Source of the DNA: Derxia gummosa DSM 723
GTDB taxonomy: Bacteria > Pseudomonadota > Gammaproteobacteria > Burkholderiales > Burkholderiaceae_E
Assembly (NCBI RefSeq): GCF_000482785.1
Contig: NZ_AXWS01000007.1
Coordinates: 868,001 to 932,000, forward strand
Length of the DNA: 64,000 nt
Direction: 5' to 3'
Shown here: positions 7,859 to 16,382 of the stretch, in pieces
How positions within the stretch are numbered: the stretch's first letter is position 1
Layout of the letters: every line of letters starts with the position of its first letter
The notes under the pieces: generated by a model
What the model was told of the DNA's origin: nothing
What the model saw: the letters and a program-made list of their open reading frames with translations, nothing else
Database searches by the model: none
Position numbers and translations under genes: made by a program

Positions 7859-9229
7859 TCACGAAACCCGTGCCTCCACCACCGGCTTGCCGCCGGCAAC
7901 CGCCGCCGCATGCGCCGCGAGCGAGGGCAGTTCACCGCGTCGGCCGCGCGACCGGCCCTCGGCCGCGAGCGCGGCGTCGGCTTCGAGCGCGAGCGCCTCT
8001 TCAGCCGCATGGATGGCGGCGCCGAAGCCGGCGTCGTCATGCCCGTCATGGGCAGCGTCGAGGTCGGCGTCGTCGCGTCCGTCGTCGGCATGCGAGCCGT
8101 GGCCGGCGAGCGCGGCGAACTCATGCGCCGGCCGCGCGAGCGTCTCGCGCACCTCGTCGATCTTCTTGCGGCGGCGCTCGGTGCTCGGCGCATAGCCGAA
8201 GCGGCAGCGGTAGCACTTGCTGAAGTGGCAGGTGCTCTGGAAGCCGCAGGCCACCGTGATGTCGGTGACGGTCATGTCCGTCTGCAGGAGCAGTTCGCGC
8301 GCCCGGCGCAGCCGGAGGTTGAGGTAGTACTGCGTGGGCGTGACGCCCAGAAAATGCTTGAACAGCCGTTGCAGCTGGCGCTGCGACAGGCCCGCGAGCC
8401 GGGCCACCTCCTCCAGCGACAGCGGCTCCTCGATGTTGGCCTCCATGAGCGCCGCGACCTCGACGAGGCTTTTGCGGCTGTAGCCGACGCGCGCGACCAT
8501 CGGCATGTGCTGCTGGTCGCGGCTGTCGCGCACGCGTTCGAGCACGAACTGCTCGGAGATCTGCGCCGCGATCGCATCGCCGAAGCGCGCGCCGATGAGA
8601 TGGATCATGAGGTCGAGCGGCGCGCTGCCGCCGGTGCAGGTGTAGCGGTCGGCGTCGATCACGAACAGCTCGGTCGTGAAGCTCACGCGCGGAAACTCTT
8701 CCTGCAATGCGGCGAGGTTCTCCCAGTGGATCGCGCAGCGGTGGCCGTTCATGAGGCCGGCGCGCACCAGCGCATAGGCGCCGGTACAGAGCGCGCCGAG
8801 CTTGACGCCGGCCGACGCAAGCTGTTGCAGCAGCGAAAGATGCCCCGGCGTTACGGCTTCACGCACATCGACGCCGCCCACGACAAAGGCCACGTCGGGC
8901 ATGTCGCGCGGATCGAGCGGCGCGCAGGGCGACAGGCACAGGCCGTTGCTCGCGCTCGCGGGCGTGCCGTCGGGCGTGATGATCGACCAGCGGTACAGGG
9001 TGCGCCGGCTCACGTAGTTGGCCATGCGCAGCGCCTCGATCGCGGCGCTGAACGCGATCATCGTGAAGCGCGGCAGCGTGACGAAGGCGATATGCACAGG
9101 CTTGCATGCACCAGCATCGTCAAGCGGCGCACCGCCACGGCGCGCCTTCACCTCGGCGGGCGGCTGGGGCCGCGCGCCGGCGGCGGTGAGGCTGAGGGCT
9201 TCGTCTTGCGCTGCGCTCTTGCTGGACAT
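7859..9229 (-). CDS. gbdR: GbdR-like DJ-1/AraC transcriptional regulator with C-terminal tail
   Basis: A 456-residue regulator. After an unstructured first 40 residues, a DJ-1/PfpI-like domain spans about 44-220, with ALCTGAY at 146-152. An AraC-type HTH pair spans about 265-350 (SQRQLQRLFKHFLGVTP, then CGFQSTCHFSKCYR). This order and wording match GbdR, the glycine betaine/dimethylglycine-responsive activator of choline catabolism genes. Residues 351-456 are an extra tail, rich in Asp, His and Ala around 376-410. AGAGG precedes the start by seven bases. It lies between choX and choVW on the same strand and is the best candidate controller of choX, choVW and betBA. Confidence 0.82.
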   Translation of the reverse strand: MSSKSAAQDEALSLTAAGARPQPPAEVKARRGGAPLDDAGACKPVHIAFVTLPRFTMIAFSAAIEALRMANYVSRRTLYRWSIITPDGTPASASNGLCLSPCAPLDPRDMPDVAFVVGGVDVREAVTPGHLSLLQQLASAGVKLGALCTGAYALVRAGLMNGHRCAIHWENLAALQEEFPRVSFTTELFVIDADRYTCTGGSAPLDLMIHLIGARFGDAIAAQISEQFVLERVRDSRDQQHMPMVARVGYSRKSLVEVAALMEANIEEPLSLEEVARLAGLSQRQLQRLFKHFLGVTPTQYYLNLRLRRARELLLQTDMTVTDITVACGFQSTCHFSKCYRCRFGYAPSTERRRKKIDEVRETLARPAHEFAALAGHGSHADDGRDDADLDAAHDGHDDAGFGAAIHAAEEALALEADAALAAEGRSRGRRGELPSLAAHAAAVAGGKPVVEARVS

Positions 9230-9415
9230 GCTGGAACCTCTTTGCTTTGCGGGCTGCGCCGTGATGCGGCCTGCGTGCCACCGGCGTCAGTTCTGTAAGT
9301 CGGAAACAGGATGGCGCAAATGTCAGCAAGAAGAGTGCCGAATGCCGACACGTATGCACGAATTGACAGCAGATCACTGCCGGATGCTGTATCTGGCCGG
9401 CTGCGCGCGGATACG

Positions 9416-9447
9416 AAAAAAGGCCGCGCACCTTGCGGAGCGCAGCC
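9416..9447 (-). terminator. Rho-independent terminator of choVW
   Basis: Read on the minus strand, GGCTGCGC pairs with GCGCGGCC (8 bp with one G-T wobble) around a 10-base loop and is followed directly by six T. It lies 46 bases after the choW stop and separates choVW from gbdR. Confidence 0.85.
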
Positions 9448-9493
9448 AGATGCCCCATGGCAGGGACAGGAGAAAAGACGGTTGGAGAGCCGT

Positions 9494-10420
9494 TCAGCCC
9501 ACGGTCTTGGCGACCGTGTCGGGCGTGGCGACCGCCGCCGGACGCGAGCCGCCAAACAGCTTCTTCATGCGGGCAGCGAACCCCAGGCGCTTGCCGCCGT
9601 TGCCGCCGAAGCTCTCGGTGATGCGGTCGAGGATGATCGCGAGCAGCACCACGCTCAGGCCGCTTTCGTAGCCGAGACCGATGTCGAGCCGCTGGATGCT
9701 GGCCAGTACCTCGTTGCCCAGGCCGCCCGCGCCGACCATCGACGCGATGATGACCATCGACAGCGCCATCATGATCGTCTGATTCACGCCGGCCATGATC
9801 GCCGGCAGTGCATTGGGCAGCTGCACCTTGAACAAGAGCTGCGTCGGCGTGCAGCCGAACGAAAGCCCCGCCTCGACCAGCTCGTGATCGACCTGGCGGA
9901 TGCCGAGCGCGGTCAGGCGCACGGCGGGCGGCATCGCGAACACGACGGTCGAGAGCACGCCCGGCACGATGCCCAGGCCGAACAGCATCGCGGCCGGGAT
10001 CAGGTACACGAAGGCCGGCATCGTCTGCATGAAGTCGAGCACGGGGCGGATCACCATCGACACATGCTTGCTCTTGGCCGACGCGATGCCGAGCGGCACG
10101 CCCAGCAGCAGGCTGATGACCGTCGCTGCAAGCGTTTGCGCCAGCGTCACCACGGTCTGGTCCCAGAGGCCGATGCCGTAGATGAGCCCGAAGCAGGCGG
10201 CGGTGAAGGCCGCGAAGCCCGCCCCTACGCGCCACAGCCCGAGCACCACGAAGACGCCCGCGAGCATCCAGACGGGCATCGCCTGGAGGCCGTCCTGCAC
10301 CGCGACGGTGAAGGTCTCGATCACATGGCCGGCCTTCTCGAACAGGCCATCGTCATGGGCGAGGACGAACTGGGTCGCTTCATTGACCCAGTCGCCGAGC
10401 GGAATGAAGGCTTCAGCCAT
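9494..10420 (-). CDS. choW: Choline ABC transporter permease ChoW
   Basis: A 308-residue ProW/OpuAB-type inner-membrane permease. It has several hydrophobic segments and the permease loop QVDHELVEAGLSFGCTPTQLLFKVQLPNALP, the EAA motif that contacts the ATPase (about residues 195-225 of this protein). The start ATG 10420 overlaps the choV stop by eight bases; an upstream extension is possible but has no good ribosome site. Single permeases of this type act as homodimers with ChoV and ChoX. Codons around 10127-10140 (CAA ACG CTT GCA) are rare here and form the palindrome TGCAAGCGTTTGCG on the plus strand. Confidence 0.9.
   Translation of the reverse strand: MAEAFIPLGDWVNEATQFVLAHDDGLFEKAGHVIETFTVAVQDGLQAMPVWMLAGVFVVLGLWRVGAGFAAFTAACFGLIYGIGLWDQTVVTLAQTLAATVISLLLGVPLGIASAKSKHVSMVIRPVLDFMQTMPAFVYLIPAAMLFGLGIVPGVLSTVVFAMPPAVRLTALGIRQVDHELVEAGLSFGCTPTQLLFKVQLPNALPAIMAGVNQTIMMALSMVIIASMVGAGGLGNEVLASIQRLDIGLGYESGLSVVLLAIILDRITESFGGNGGKRLGFAARMKKLFGGSRPAAVATPDTVAKTVG
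10127..10140. repeat. TGCAAG-type palindrome inside choW
   Basis: TGCAAGCGTTTGCG differs by one base from the exact 14-mer found in ftsZ, ddl and murE. It is encoded by the codons CAA ACG CTT GCA. Confidence 0.5.
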
Positions 10421-11621
10421 GGAGCGCCCCTCCCTTTGCAGCGAGCCGGCCGAGCACCGCGCGCTTGTTGATCGCGCCGCGATAGCGGCCATCGTCGTCC
10501 ACCACCGGCAGCGGCCCGGCGCTGCGCATCAGTTGCGGAATGATCTGGTCGAGGCGGCAGGCGCCGCGCACCGGCTCGACGCGGATGAGCTCGCGCGGAC
10601 CGTGACCGGCGCGCCAGTTGCGCAGCGTCGGCACGTCGAGCGCGCCGCTCACGCGGCGGTCACGGTCGAGCACGAAGCACCAGCCGCGCTCATCGGCGAA
10701 CAGCTCACCGAGCAGGGCGTCGGCGTCGAAGTCGAGGCTGTTGTCCTGGCGCGTGAGCACCGGCACGGCGTCGGCGCGCAGCAGGTCGGCGGCGGTGAGG
10801 TAGCGCGAGGTATCGAAGCCGTCGAAGAAGGCGCGCACGTAGTCGTTGGCCGGGTTCTCGATGATCTGGCGCGGCTCGCCGAGCTGGATCAGCCGGCCGC
10901 CTTCCATGATCGCGATGCGGTTGCCGATGCGGAAGGCTTCCTCGATGTCGTGCGAGACGAACACGATGGTGCGCTTGTGCTCGGCCTGGAGCTGGAGCAG
11001 CACGTCCTGCATCTCGCGGCGCTTGAGCGGGTCGAGCGCCGAGAAGGCCTCGTCCATGATCATCAGCGACGGGTTCACGGCGAGCGCGCGGGCCAGCCCC
11101 ACACGCTGGCGCATGCCGCCCGAGAGTTCATGCGGATGCTTGCGGGCAAAAGGCTTGAGGCCGACCTGCTCCAGCACTTCCATCGCGGCGCGCTCGCGCT
11201 CCTTGCGGCCGACGCCGGCAACTTCCAGCCCGAAGGCGGCGTTGTCGAGCACGGTGCGGTTGGGCAGCAGCGCGAAGCTCTGGAACACCATGCTCATGTC
11301 GCGCCGGCGTAGGTCGCGCAGCTTGTCGGCCGGCAGCGTCACGACGTCCTGGCCGTCGATCAGCACGCGGCCGGCGGTCGGCTCGACCAGCCGGTTGATC
11401 AGGCGGATGAGCGTCGACTTGCCCGAGCCCGACAGGCCCATGAGCACGAAGATCTCGCCTTCGCGCACAGTAAAGCTGACGTCGCAGACCCCGACCGTCA
11501 CGCCGTGCTCGGCGAGCAGGCGTTCCTTGCTCCAGCCAGCCTTCATGAGCGACAGCCAGCGCTCCGAATTCTCGCCAAAGATCTTGGTCAGGTTCTCGAC
11601 GACGATCTTGTCCTTCGCCAT
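10413..11621 (-). CDS. choV: Choline ABC transporter ATPase ChoV
   Basis: A 402-residue ProV-type ATPase. Walker A GLSGSGKST is at 62-70, the signature reads LSGGMRQRVGLARAL, Walker B reads LMIMDEAFSALDP, and the switch His is in FVSHDIEEA. Residues from about 285 to the end form paired CBS-like domains, the ionic-strength or nucleotide sensor of this family. Two adjacent ATGs (11624 and 11621) follow a GGGGGG ribosome site; the second is chosen because of spacing and the MAKDKIVVENL start usual for the family. It is divergent from torF across a 286-base gap, so the choVW and torF promoters lie back to back. Confidence 0.9.
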   Translation of the reverse strand: MAKDKIVVENLTKIFGENSERWLSLMKAGWSKERLLAEHGVTVGVCDVSFTVREGEIFVLMGLSGSGKSTLIRLINRLVEPTAGRVLIDGQDVVTLPADKLRDLRRRDMSMVFQSFALLPNRTVLDNAAFGLEVAGVGRKERERAAMEVLEQVGLKPFARKHPHELSGGMRQRVGLARALAVNPSLMIMDEAFSALDPLKRREMQDVLLQLQAEHKRTIVFVSHDIEEAFRIGNRIAIMEGGRLIQLGEPRQIIENPANDYVRAFFDGFDTSRYLTAADLLRADAVPVLTRQDNSLDFDADALLGELFADERGWCFVLDRDRRVSGALDVPTLRNWRAGHGPRELIRVEPVRGACRLDQIIPQLMRSAGPLPVVDDDGRYRGAINKRAVLGRLAAKGGALHG

Positions 11622-11836
11622 CATCGCGCCCCCCGGCGACATCGCGCGCCGCTGAAATTGTGGGTTGTTGTCACGCTTGAACTCCCGGTGATGGCACGAA
11701 CGATAGACGGCGCCCGAAACCCGAAAGCGTCATCAAACGACACGCGGTTGCCTGTGAACGACAGCCGCCTGTCGCTGTCGGGAAAGCGATTGTTCCGGTC
11801 GCGTATGGACGGATGGCTTGCGTGAGGCCCTCGAAT

Positions 11837-11903
11837 AATCCCCTGGCCGAAAGCCCGCCGGCGCGAAACGCGGGCGCCCGAAACCACCGTACTCCAGGGG
11901 ATT
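11837..11903 (+). promoter_or_regulatory. RBS-masking inverted repeat in the torF leader
   Basis: AATCCCCTGG (11837-11846) is the exact reverse complement of CCAGGGGATT (11894-11903). The second arm contains AGGGG, the ribosome site seven bases before the torF GTG start. Between the arms, GCCCGC (11853-11858) pairs with GCGGGC (11870-11875) around an 11-base loop. The leader can therefore fold into a stem that hides the ribosome site, as regulated leaders do. Whether a protein, temperature or a small molecule switches it cannot be told. Confidence 0.55.
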
Positions 11904-11907
11904 CGCC

Positions 11908-12735
11908 GTGAACCACAAGACCAAGATCGCGCGCAGCGTCGCGCTCGCCCTCCTCCTCGCGGGCGGCTGCCTGGCCGTGCACGCCGAGGAGGCCGCCGCC
12001 GATGCCGCCGAGGCGCCCGCGCTGACCACCAACGTCACCCTCGCGTCGCAGTACGTGTCGCGCGGCTTCCGCCAGACCTGGGGCAAGCCGGCGCTGCAGG
12101 GCGGCGCCGACTACGCGCTCGGCAACGGCTTCAGCATCGGCACCTGGATGTCCAGCGTGAGCAACAAGTTCATCGAGGACGGCTCGGTGGAATGGGATCT
12201 GTACGGCGGCTGGACCGGCGCGACCGACGACTTCACCTACGGCGCCCAGCTCTACTACTACCTCTATCCGGGCGCGAAGCTGAAGTTCGCCGACGCGAGC
12301 TACAACTACGGCGAGTTCGTGCCGCAGGCGGGCTGGAAGTGGTTCACCGCCAAGTACTGGCTGACCTACACGAAGGACTACTTCGGCTACAACAGCCGCT
12401 CGCTGCTGACCGGCGACGACAAGCACAGCCGCTGGTCGGGCTATCTCGACCTCAACGCCACGCTCGACCTCGGCGACAGCTTCGGCACCAGCCTGCACTT
12501 CGGCCAGCAGCGGGTCAGCAACTTCAAGGACGCCGGCTGGAAGGACGCCAAGCTCGCGGTCACCAAGGCTCTCGACGGCGGCTGGCTGCTCACCGGCGCG
12601 GTCACGCGCGGCTGGGGCAACAAGAGCGGCTACTACGACCGCTACACGACCGGCGCGCTCGATTCGTCGGGCAACCCGGCGGTGTCGAACCCGATCAAGA
12701 CGACGGTGTTCGTGAGCGCGACGCGCACGTTCTGA
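11908..12735 (+). CDS. TorF-family putative outer-membrane porin
   Basis: A 275-residue protein with a signal peptide (about residues 1-26, ending AVHA-EE) followed by a beta-barrel-like chain rich in alternating aromatic and polar residues. It opens with LTTNVTLASQYVSRGFRQT, the typical start of the TorF/Gcw_chp family, and ends in an aromatic residue after TVFVSATRTF, as outer-membrane proteins do. The GTG start at 11908 follows AGGGG by seven bases, and that site lies inside an inverted repeat. Its place between choVW and betBA suggests an outer-membrane route for choline or betaine (inference). A strong hairpin follows its stop. Confidence 0.8.
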   Translation: MNHKTKIARSVALALLLAGGCLAVHAEEAAADAAEAPALTTNVTLASQYVSRGFRQTWGKPALQGGADYALGNGFSIGTWMSSVSNKFIEDGSVEWDLYGGWTGATDDFTYGAQLYYYLYPGAKLKFADASYNYGEFVPQAGWKWFTAKYWLTYTKDYFGYNSRSLLTGDDKHSRWSGYLDLNATLDLGDSFGTSLHFGQQRVSNFKDAGWKDAKLAVTKALDGGWLLTGAVTRGWGNKSGYYDRYTTGALDSSGNPAVSNPIKTTVFVSATRTF

Positions 12736-12740
12736 TCGAT

Positions 12741-12778
12741 GCGCGGTGCCAGCCGGGCAGCCCCGGCAGGCACCGCGC
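12741..12778. terminator. Strong hairpin after torF
   Basis: GCGCGGTGCC (12741-12750) pairs with GGCACCGCGC (12769-12778), and GCCGGG (12752-12757) pairs with CCCGGC (12762-12767) around CAGC. Only one A-A mismatch interrupts the 17 positions. No T-run follows, so termination efficiency is uncertain. Confidence 0.6.
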
Positions 12779-12967
12779 AACGAAGGCGGCCGGCACGATG
12801 CGACTGCCGCCGGCGCACCGCCCCCTCCGCTCGCGGCCGATGCCGCGATGCAGCAGCCGTCCCGGTCCGGCTGCGCCGCGCCATCGGCGCGCAAGACGAC
12901 CGGCCGAATTCCCGCATTTCATTTCCGGCTTCAGCGCCGGACGGCCCACCACCCGACGAGCGACATC

Positions 12968-14425
12968 GTGCAGCGACTTCTCAACCACATCGGCGGCGGC
13001 TATCGCGCCTCGGTCTCGGGCGAATGCTTCGAGAAGCTCAACCCCGCGACCGGCGCGCCGCTGTGCCAGGTCGAGATCGCGCTCGAACCCGAGGTGGAAG
13101 CCGCGATCGCCGCCGCGCGCGAAGGTCAGCGCGCCTGGGCCGCCCTGACGGGCGCCGAGCGTGGCCGCGTGCTGATGCGCGCCGTCGCGCTGCTGCGCGC
13201 GCGCAATGACGAACTCGCGCGCCTCGAAGTGCTCGACACCGGCAAGCCGCTGCAGGAAGCCATCGCGGTGGACGTGGCGAGCGGCGCCGACTGCCTCGAG
13301 TACTTTGCGGGCATGGCCGCCACGCTGCGCGGCGACCAGTACCCGCTGCGCAATGCCTTCGCCTACACCCGCCGCGAGCCGCTCGGCATCTGCGTCGGCA
13401 TCGGCGCCTGGAATTACCCGATCCAGATCGCGCTGTGGAAGAGCGCGCCCGCCCTCGCCTGCGGCAACGCGATGATCTTCAAGCCCAGCGAGATGACGCC
13501 GAACACGGCCGCCAAGCTGGCCGAGATCTACCTCGAGGCCGGCGTGCCGGCCGGCGTGTTCCAGGTGCTCCAGGGCGACGGCCGCACCGGCCGCCTGCTG
13601 AGCACGCATCCGGCCGTGGCCAAGGTGTCGGTGACGGGCTCGGTGCCGACCGGCAAGCGCGTGATGGCCGCCGCCGCCGACACGCTCAAGCGCGTGACGA
13701 TGGAACTCGGCGGCAAGTCGGCGCTGATCGTCTTCGACGATGCCGACATCGAGCAGGCCGTCACCGCCGCGCTGCTGGCCAACTTCTATACCCAGGGCGA
13801 GATCTGCACCAACGGCACGCGCGTGTTCGTGCACGAGGCCGTGCACGACCGCTTCGTCCAGCGCGTGGTCGAGCGCGCCGGCCGGCTGAAGCTCGGCGAT
13901 CCGCTCGACATGGCGACGCAGGTGGGCGCGCTCATCTCGCGCGACCACGCGGCCAAGGTGCTCGGCTATATCGACAAGGGCAAGGCCGAGGGCGCCGAGT
14001 GCGTGCTCGGCGGCGGTCGCCCCGACGATGCCGCGCTCGCGGCCGGCAACTTCGTGCTGCCCACCGTGTTCACCGGCTGCACCGACGACATGACGATCGT
14101 GAAGGAAGAGATCTTCGGCCCGGTGATGTCGGTGCTGACGTTCTCCGGCGAGGAGGAAGTGGTGGCGCGCGCGAACGCGACGCCCTTCGGTCTCGCGGGC
14201 GGCGTGTTCACGCGCGACATCGCGCGCGGCCATCGCGTCGCCGGCCAGCTCGACGCGGGCGTGTGCTGGATCAACAACTACAACATCACGCCGATCGAGA
14301 TGCCGTTCGGCGGGACGAAGGAATCGGGCATCGGCTCCGAAAACAGCCACGCCGCGATCGAGCACTACACGCGCATCAAGAGCGTGTACGTCGAGCTGGG
14401 CAAGATCGCCGATCCCTACGCCTGA
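12968..14425 (+). CDS. betB: Betaine-aldehyde dehydrogenase BetB
   Basis: A 485-residue NAD(P)-dependent aldehyde dehydrogenase that oxidises betaine aldehyde to glycine betaine. The catalytic Cys is C280 in QGEICTNGTRVF and the general-base Glu is E246 in MELGGKS. The NAD-binding region reads GIGAWNYPIQIALWK, and the C-terminus carries PFGGTKESGIG. Length matches BetB (about 490). The GTG at 12968 is taken as start because it leaves the short leader before IGGGYR usual in this family; the ribosome site is weak. betA follows after 147 bases. No betI is seen before it, where enterobacterial and many proteobacterial bet operons carry that repressor. Confidence 0.9.
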   Translation: MQRLLNHIGGGYRASVSGECFEKLNPATGAPLCQVEIALEPEVEAAIAAAREGQRAWAALTGAERGRVLMRAVALLRARNDELARLEVLDTGKPLQEAIAVDVASGADCLEYFAGMAATLRGDQYPLRNAFAYTRREPLGICVGIGAWNYPIQIALWKSAPALACGNAMIFKPSEMTPNTAAKLAEIYLEAGVPAGVFQVLQGDGRTGRLLSTHPAVAKVSVTGSVPTGKRVMAAAADTLKRVTMELGGKSALIVFDDADIEQAVTAALLANFYTQGEICTNGTRVFVHEAVHDRFVQRVVERAGRLKLGDPLDMATQVGALISRDHAAKVLGYIDKGKAEGAECVLGGGRPDDAALAAGNFVLPTVFTGCTDDMTIVKEEIFGPVMSVLTFSGEEEVVARANATPFGLAGGVFTRDIARGHRVAGQLDAGVCWINNYNITPIEMPFGGTKESGIGSENSHAAIEHYTRIKSVYVELGKIADPYA

Positions 14426-14572
14426 CGCCGACGGCGCGGGCCGCGCCGCCCGTGCGCCCCGGCGCGGGACCGCGCGCCGCCGACCGGCACGCCGCCATCC
14501 TGGCGGGCCGTTCAACAGAACCCGCAGAACAGAAGCATCTTCCGACGCCCGCCACGAGCGGCGCTCCGTGCC

Positions 14573-16243
14573 ATGAAACAAGAAGCCTTTGACTACATCA
14601 TCGTCGGCGCCGGCTCGGCCGGCTGCGTGCTCGCCAACCGGCTGACCGAGGATGCCGACGTCCGCGTGCTGGTGCTGGAGGCCGGCCCGGGCGACGCCAG
14701 CATCTTCATCCACATGCCGTCGGCCTTCGCCTATCCGCTCGCCAACGACAAGTACAACTGGTTCTATGACACAGAGCCGGAACCCGGCATGAACAACCGC
14801 CGGCTGCACTGCCCGCGCGGTCGCGTCATCGGCGGCTCGTCGTCGATCAACGGCATGGTCTACATCCGCGGCCACGCCTTCGACTACGACGGCTGGGCCA
14901 AGGATCCGGGCCTGGCCGACTGGGACTACGCCCACGTCCTGCCCTACTTCCGCAAGAGCGAGACGCGCGTGAAGGGCGGCGACAAGTACCGCGGCGACAG
15001 CGGCCCGCTCAAGGTCACGACCGGCGCCTGCACCAATCCGCTGTACCGCGCCTTCATCGAGGCCGGGCGGCAGGCGGGCTACCCCGTCACCGCCGACATG
15101 AACGGCCACCAGCAGGAAGGCCTCGGCGTGATGGACATGACCGTGTACAAGGGCAAGCGCCAGAGCGCGGCCGTGGCCTATCTCAAGCCGGCGATGAAGC
15201 GGCCCAACCTCGTCGTGCGCTCGCGCTGCCTGGTCACGCGCGTGCTGTTCGACCATGACGGTCGCGGCAAGCGCGCGATCGGCATCGAGTACGCCCAGGG
15301 CGGCCAGCGTCATTCGGTGACGGCGAAGCGCGAAGTCATCCTCAGCGGCGGCGCGATCAATTCGCCGCAGGTGCTGATGCTGTCGGGCGTCGGCCCGGCC
15401 GATGCGCTGCGCAAGCTCGGCATCCAGGTCGTGCACGATTCGCCGGGCGTGGGCCAGAACCTGCAGGACCACATGGAGTGCTATGTGCAGGTGTCGTGCA
15501 AGCAGCCGATCACGCTGTACAGCGCGCAAAGCCTGTTCGCCAAGGCGAAGATCGGCGCGCAATGGCTCATCGACGGCAGCGGCCTCGGTGGCACCAACCA
15601 CTTCGAGAGCGGCGGCTTCATCCGCAGCGAGCCGGGCGTGCTGCACCCCGACCTGCAATACCACTTCCTGCCGATGGCGATCAGCTACGACGGCAGCGCG
15701 AGCGCGACCGAGCACGGCTACCAGGCCCACATCGGCCCGATGCGCCCGACCAGCCGGGGCAGCATCACGCTCAAGTCGGCCGACCCGAAGGCGCATCCCA
15801 GAATCATCTTCAACTACATGACGACCGAGCAGGACCGCCGCGAGATCCGCAACGGCGTGAAGCTCACGCGCGAAATCTTCGCGCAGAAGGCCTTCGACGA
15901 GTTCAGGGGCGTGGAACTTGCGCCCGGCCCGAAGATGACGAGCGACGCCGACATCGACGCCTTCATCCGCGAGAAGGCCGAGAGCGCCTATCACCCGTCA
16001 TGCAGCTGCAAGATGGGTTCGGACAACATGGCCGTGGTCGATGGCCAGGGCCGCGTGCATGGCGTCGAGGGCCTGCGCGTGGTGGACGCGTCGATCATGC
16101 CGGCGGTGGTCAGCGGCAACCTCAACGTGCCGACGATCATGATGGCCGAGAAGCTGGCCGACACGATCCGCGGCCGCAAGCCGCTGGTGCCGTCGGATGC
16201 GCCGGTCTGGGTCAATCCGAACTGGAAGACCTCGCAGCGCTGA
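14573..16243 (+). CDS. betA: Choline dehydrogenase BetA
   Basis: A 556-residue FAD-dependent GMC oxidoreductase that converts choline to betaine aldehyde at the membrane, feeding BetB. The dinucleotide-binding motif [13 protein letters not shown] is at about 12-24, GMC signature 1 reads [15 protein letters not shown], signature 2 reads [17 protein letters not shown], and the active-site His lies in [11 protein letters not shown], with [13 protein letters not shown] near the end. Length matches the family. The gene follows betB with an imperfectly structured 147-base spacer and is probably cotranscribed. Confidence 0.92.
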   Translation: MKQEAFDYIIVGAGSAGCVLANRLTEDADVRVLVLEAGPGDASIFIHMPSAFAYPLANDKYNWFYDTEPEPGMNNRRLHCPRGRVIGGSSSINGMVYIRGHAFDYDGWAKDPGLADWDYAHVLPYFRKSETRVKGGDKYRGDSGPLKVTTGACTNPLYRAFIEAGRQAGYPVTADMNGHQQEGLGVMDMTVYKGKRQSAAVAYLKPAMKRPNLVVRSRCLVTRVLFDHDGRGKRAIGIEYAQGGQRHSVTAKREVILSGGAINSPQVLMLSGVGPADALRKLGIQVVHDSPGVGQNLQDHMECYVQVSCKQPITLYSAQSLFAKAKIGAQWLIDGSGLGGTNHFESGGFIRSEPGVLHPDLQYHFLPMAISYDGSASATEHGYQAHIGPMRPTSRGSITLKSADPKAHPRIIFNYMTTEQDRREIRNGVKLTREIFAQKAFDEFRGVELAPGPKMTSDADIDAFIREKAESAYHPSCSCKMGSDNMAVVDGQGRVHGVEGLRVVDASIMPAVVSGNLNVPTIMMAEKLADTIRGRKPLVPSDAPVWVNPNWKTSQR

Positions 16244-16382
16244 TCCGCCCGCACGCGGTTCCGGCCGGCCGCTGCCGCGTCCGCGACGCGATGCCGCCTG
16301 CGCTCCCCGCGATGTGACCGGCGCGGGGCCGTCATGCGCATGCGCTACCCTGCCCTGCCTTTCACGCTGCGCGGAGGCAGCC

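Noticed and set aside
9361-9392. TTGACA (9363-9368) with TGTATC downstream as a plus-strand promoter
   Set aside because: The spacing is 19 bases and no plus-strand gene follows.
12695-15994. Very long minus-strand open frame (1099 codons) opposite betB and betA
   Set aside because: It is antisense to two certain genes, is Arg/His/Ala-rich without motifs, and arises because GC-rich third positions avoid stops on the opposite strand.
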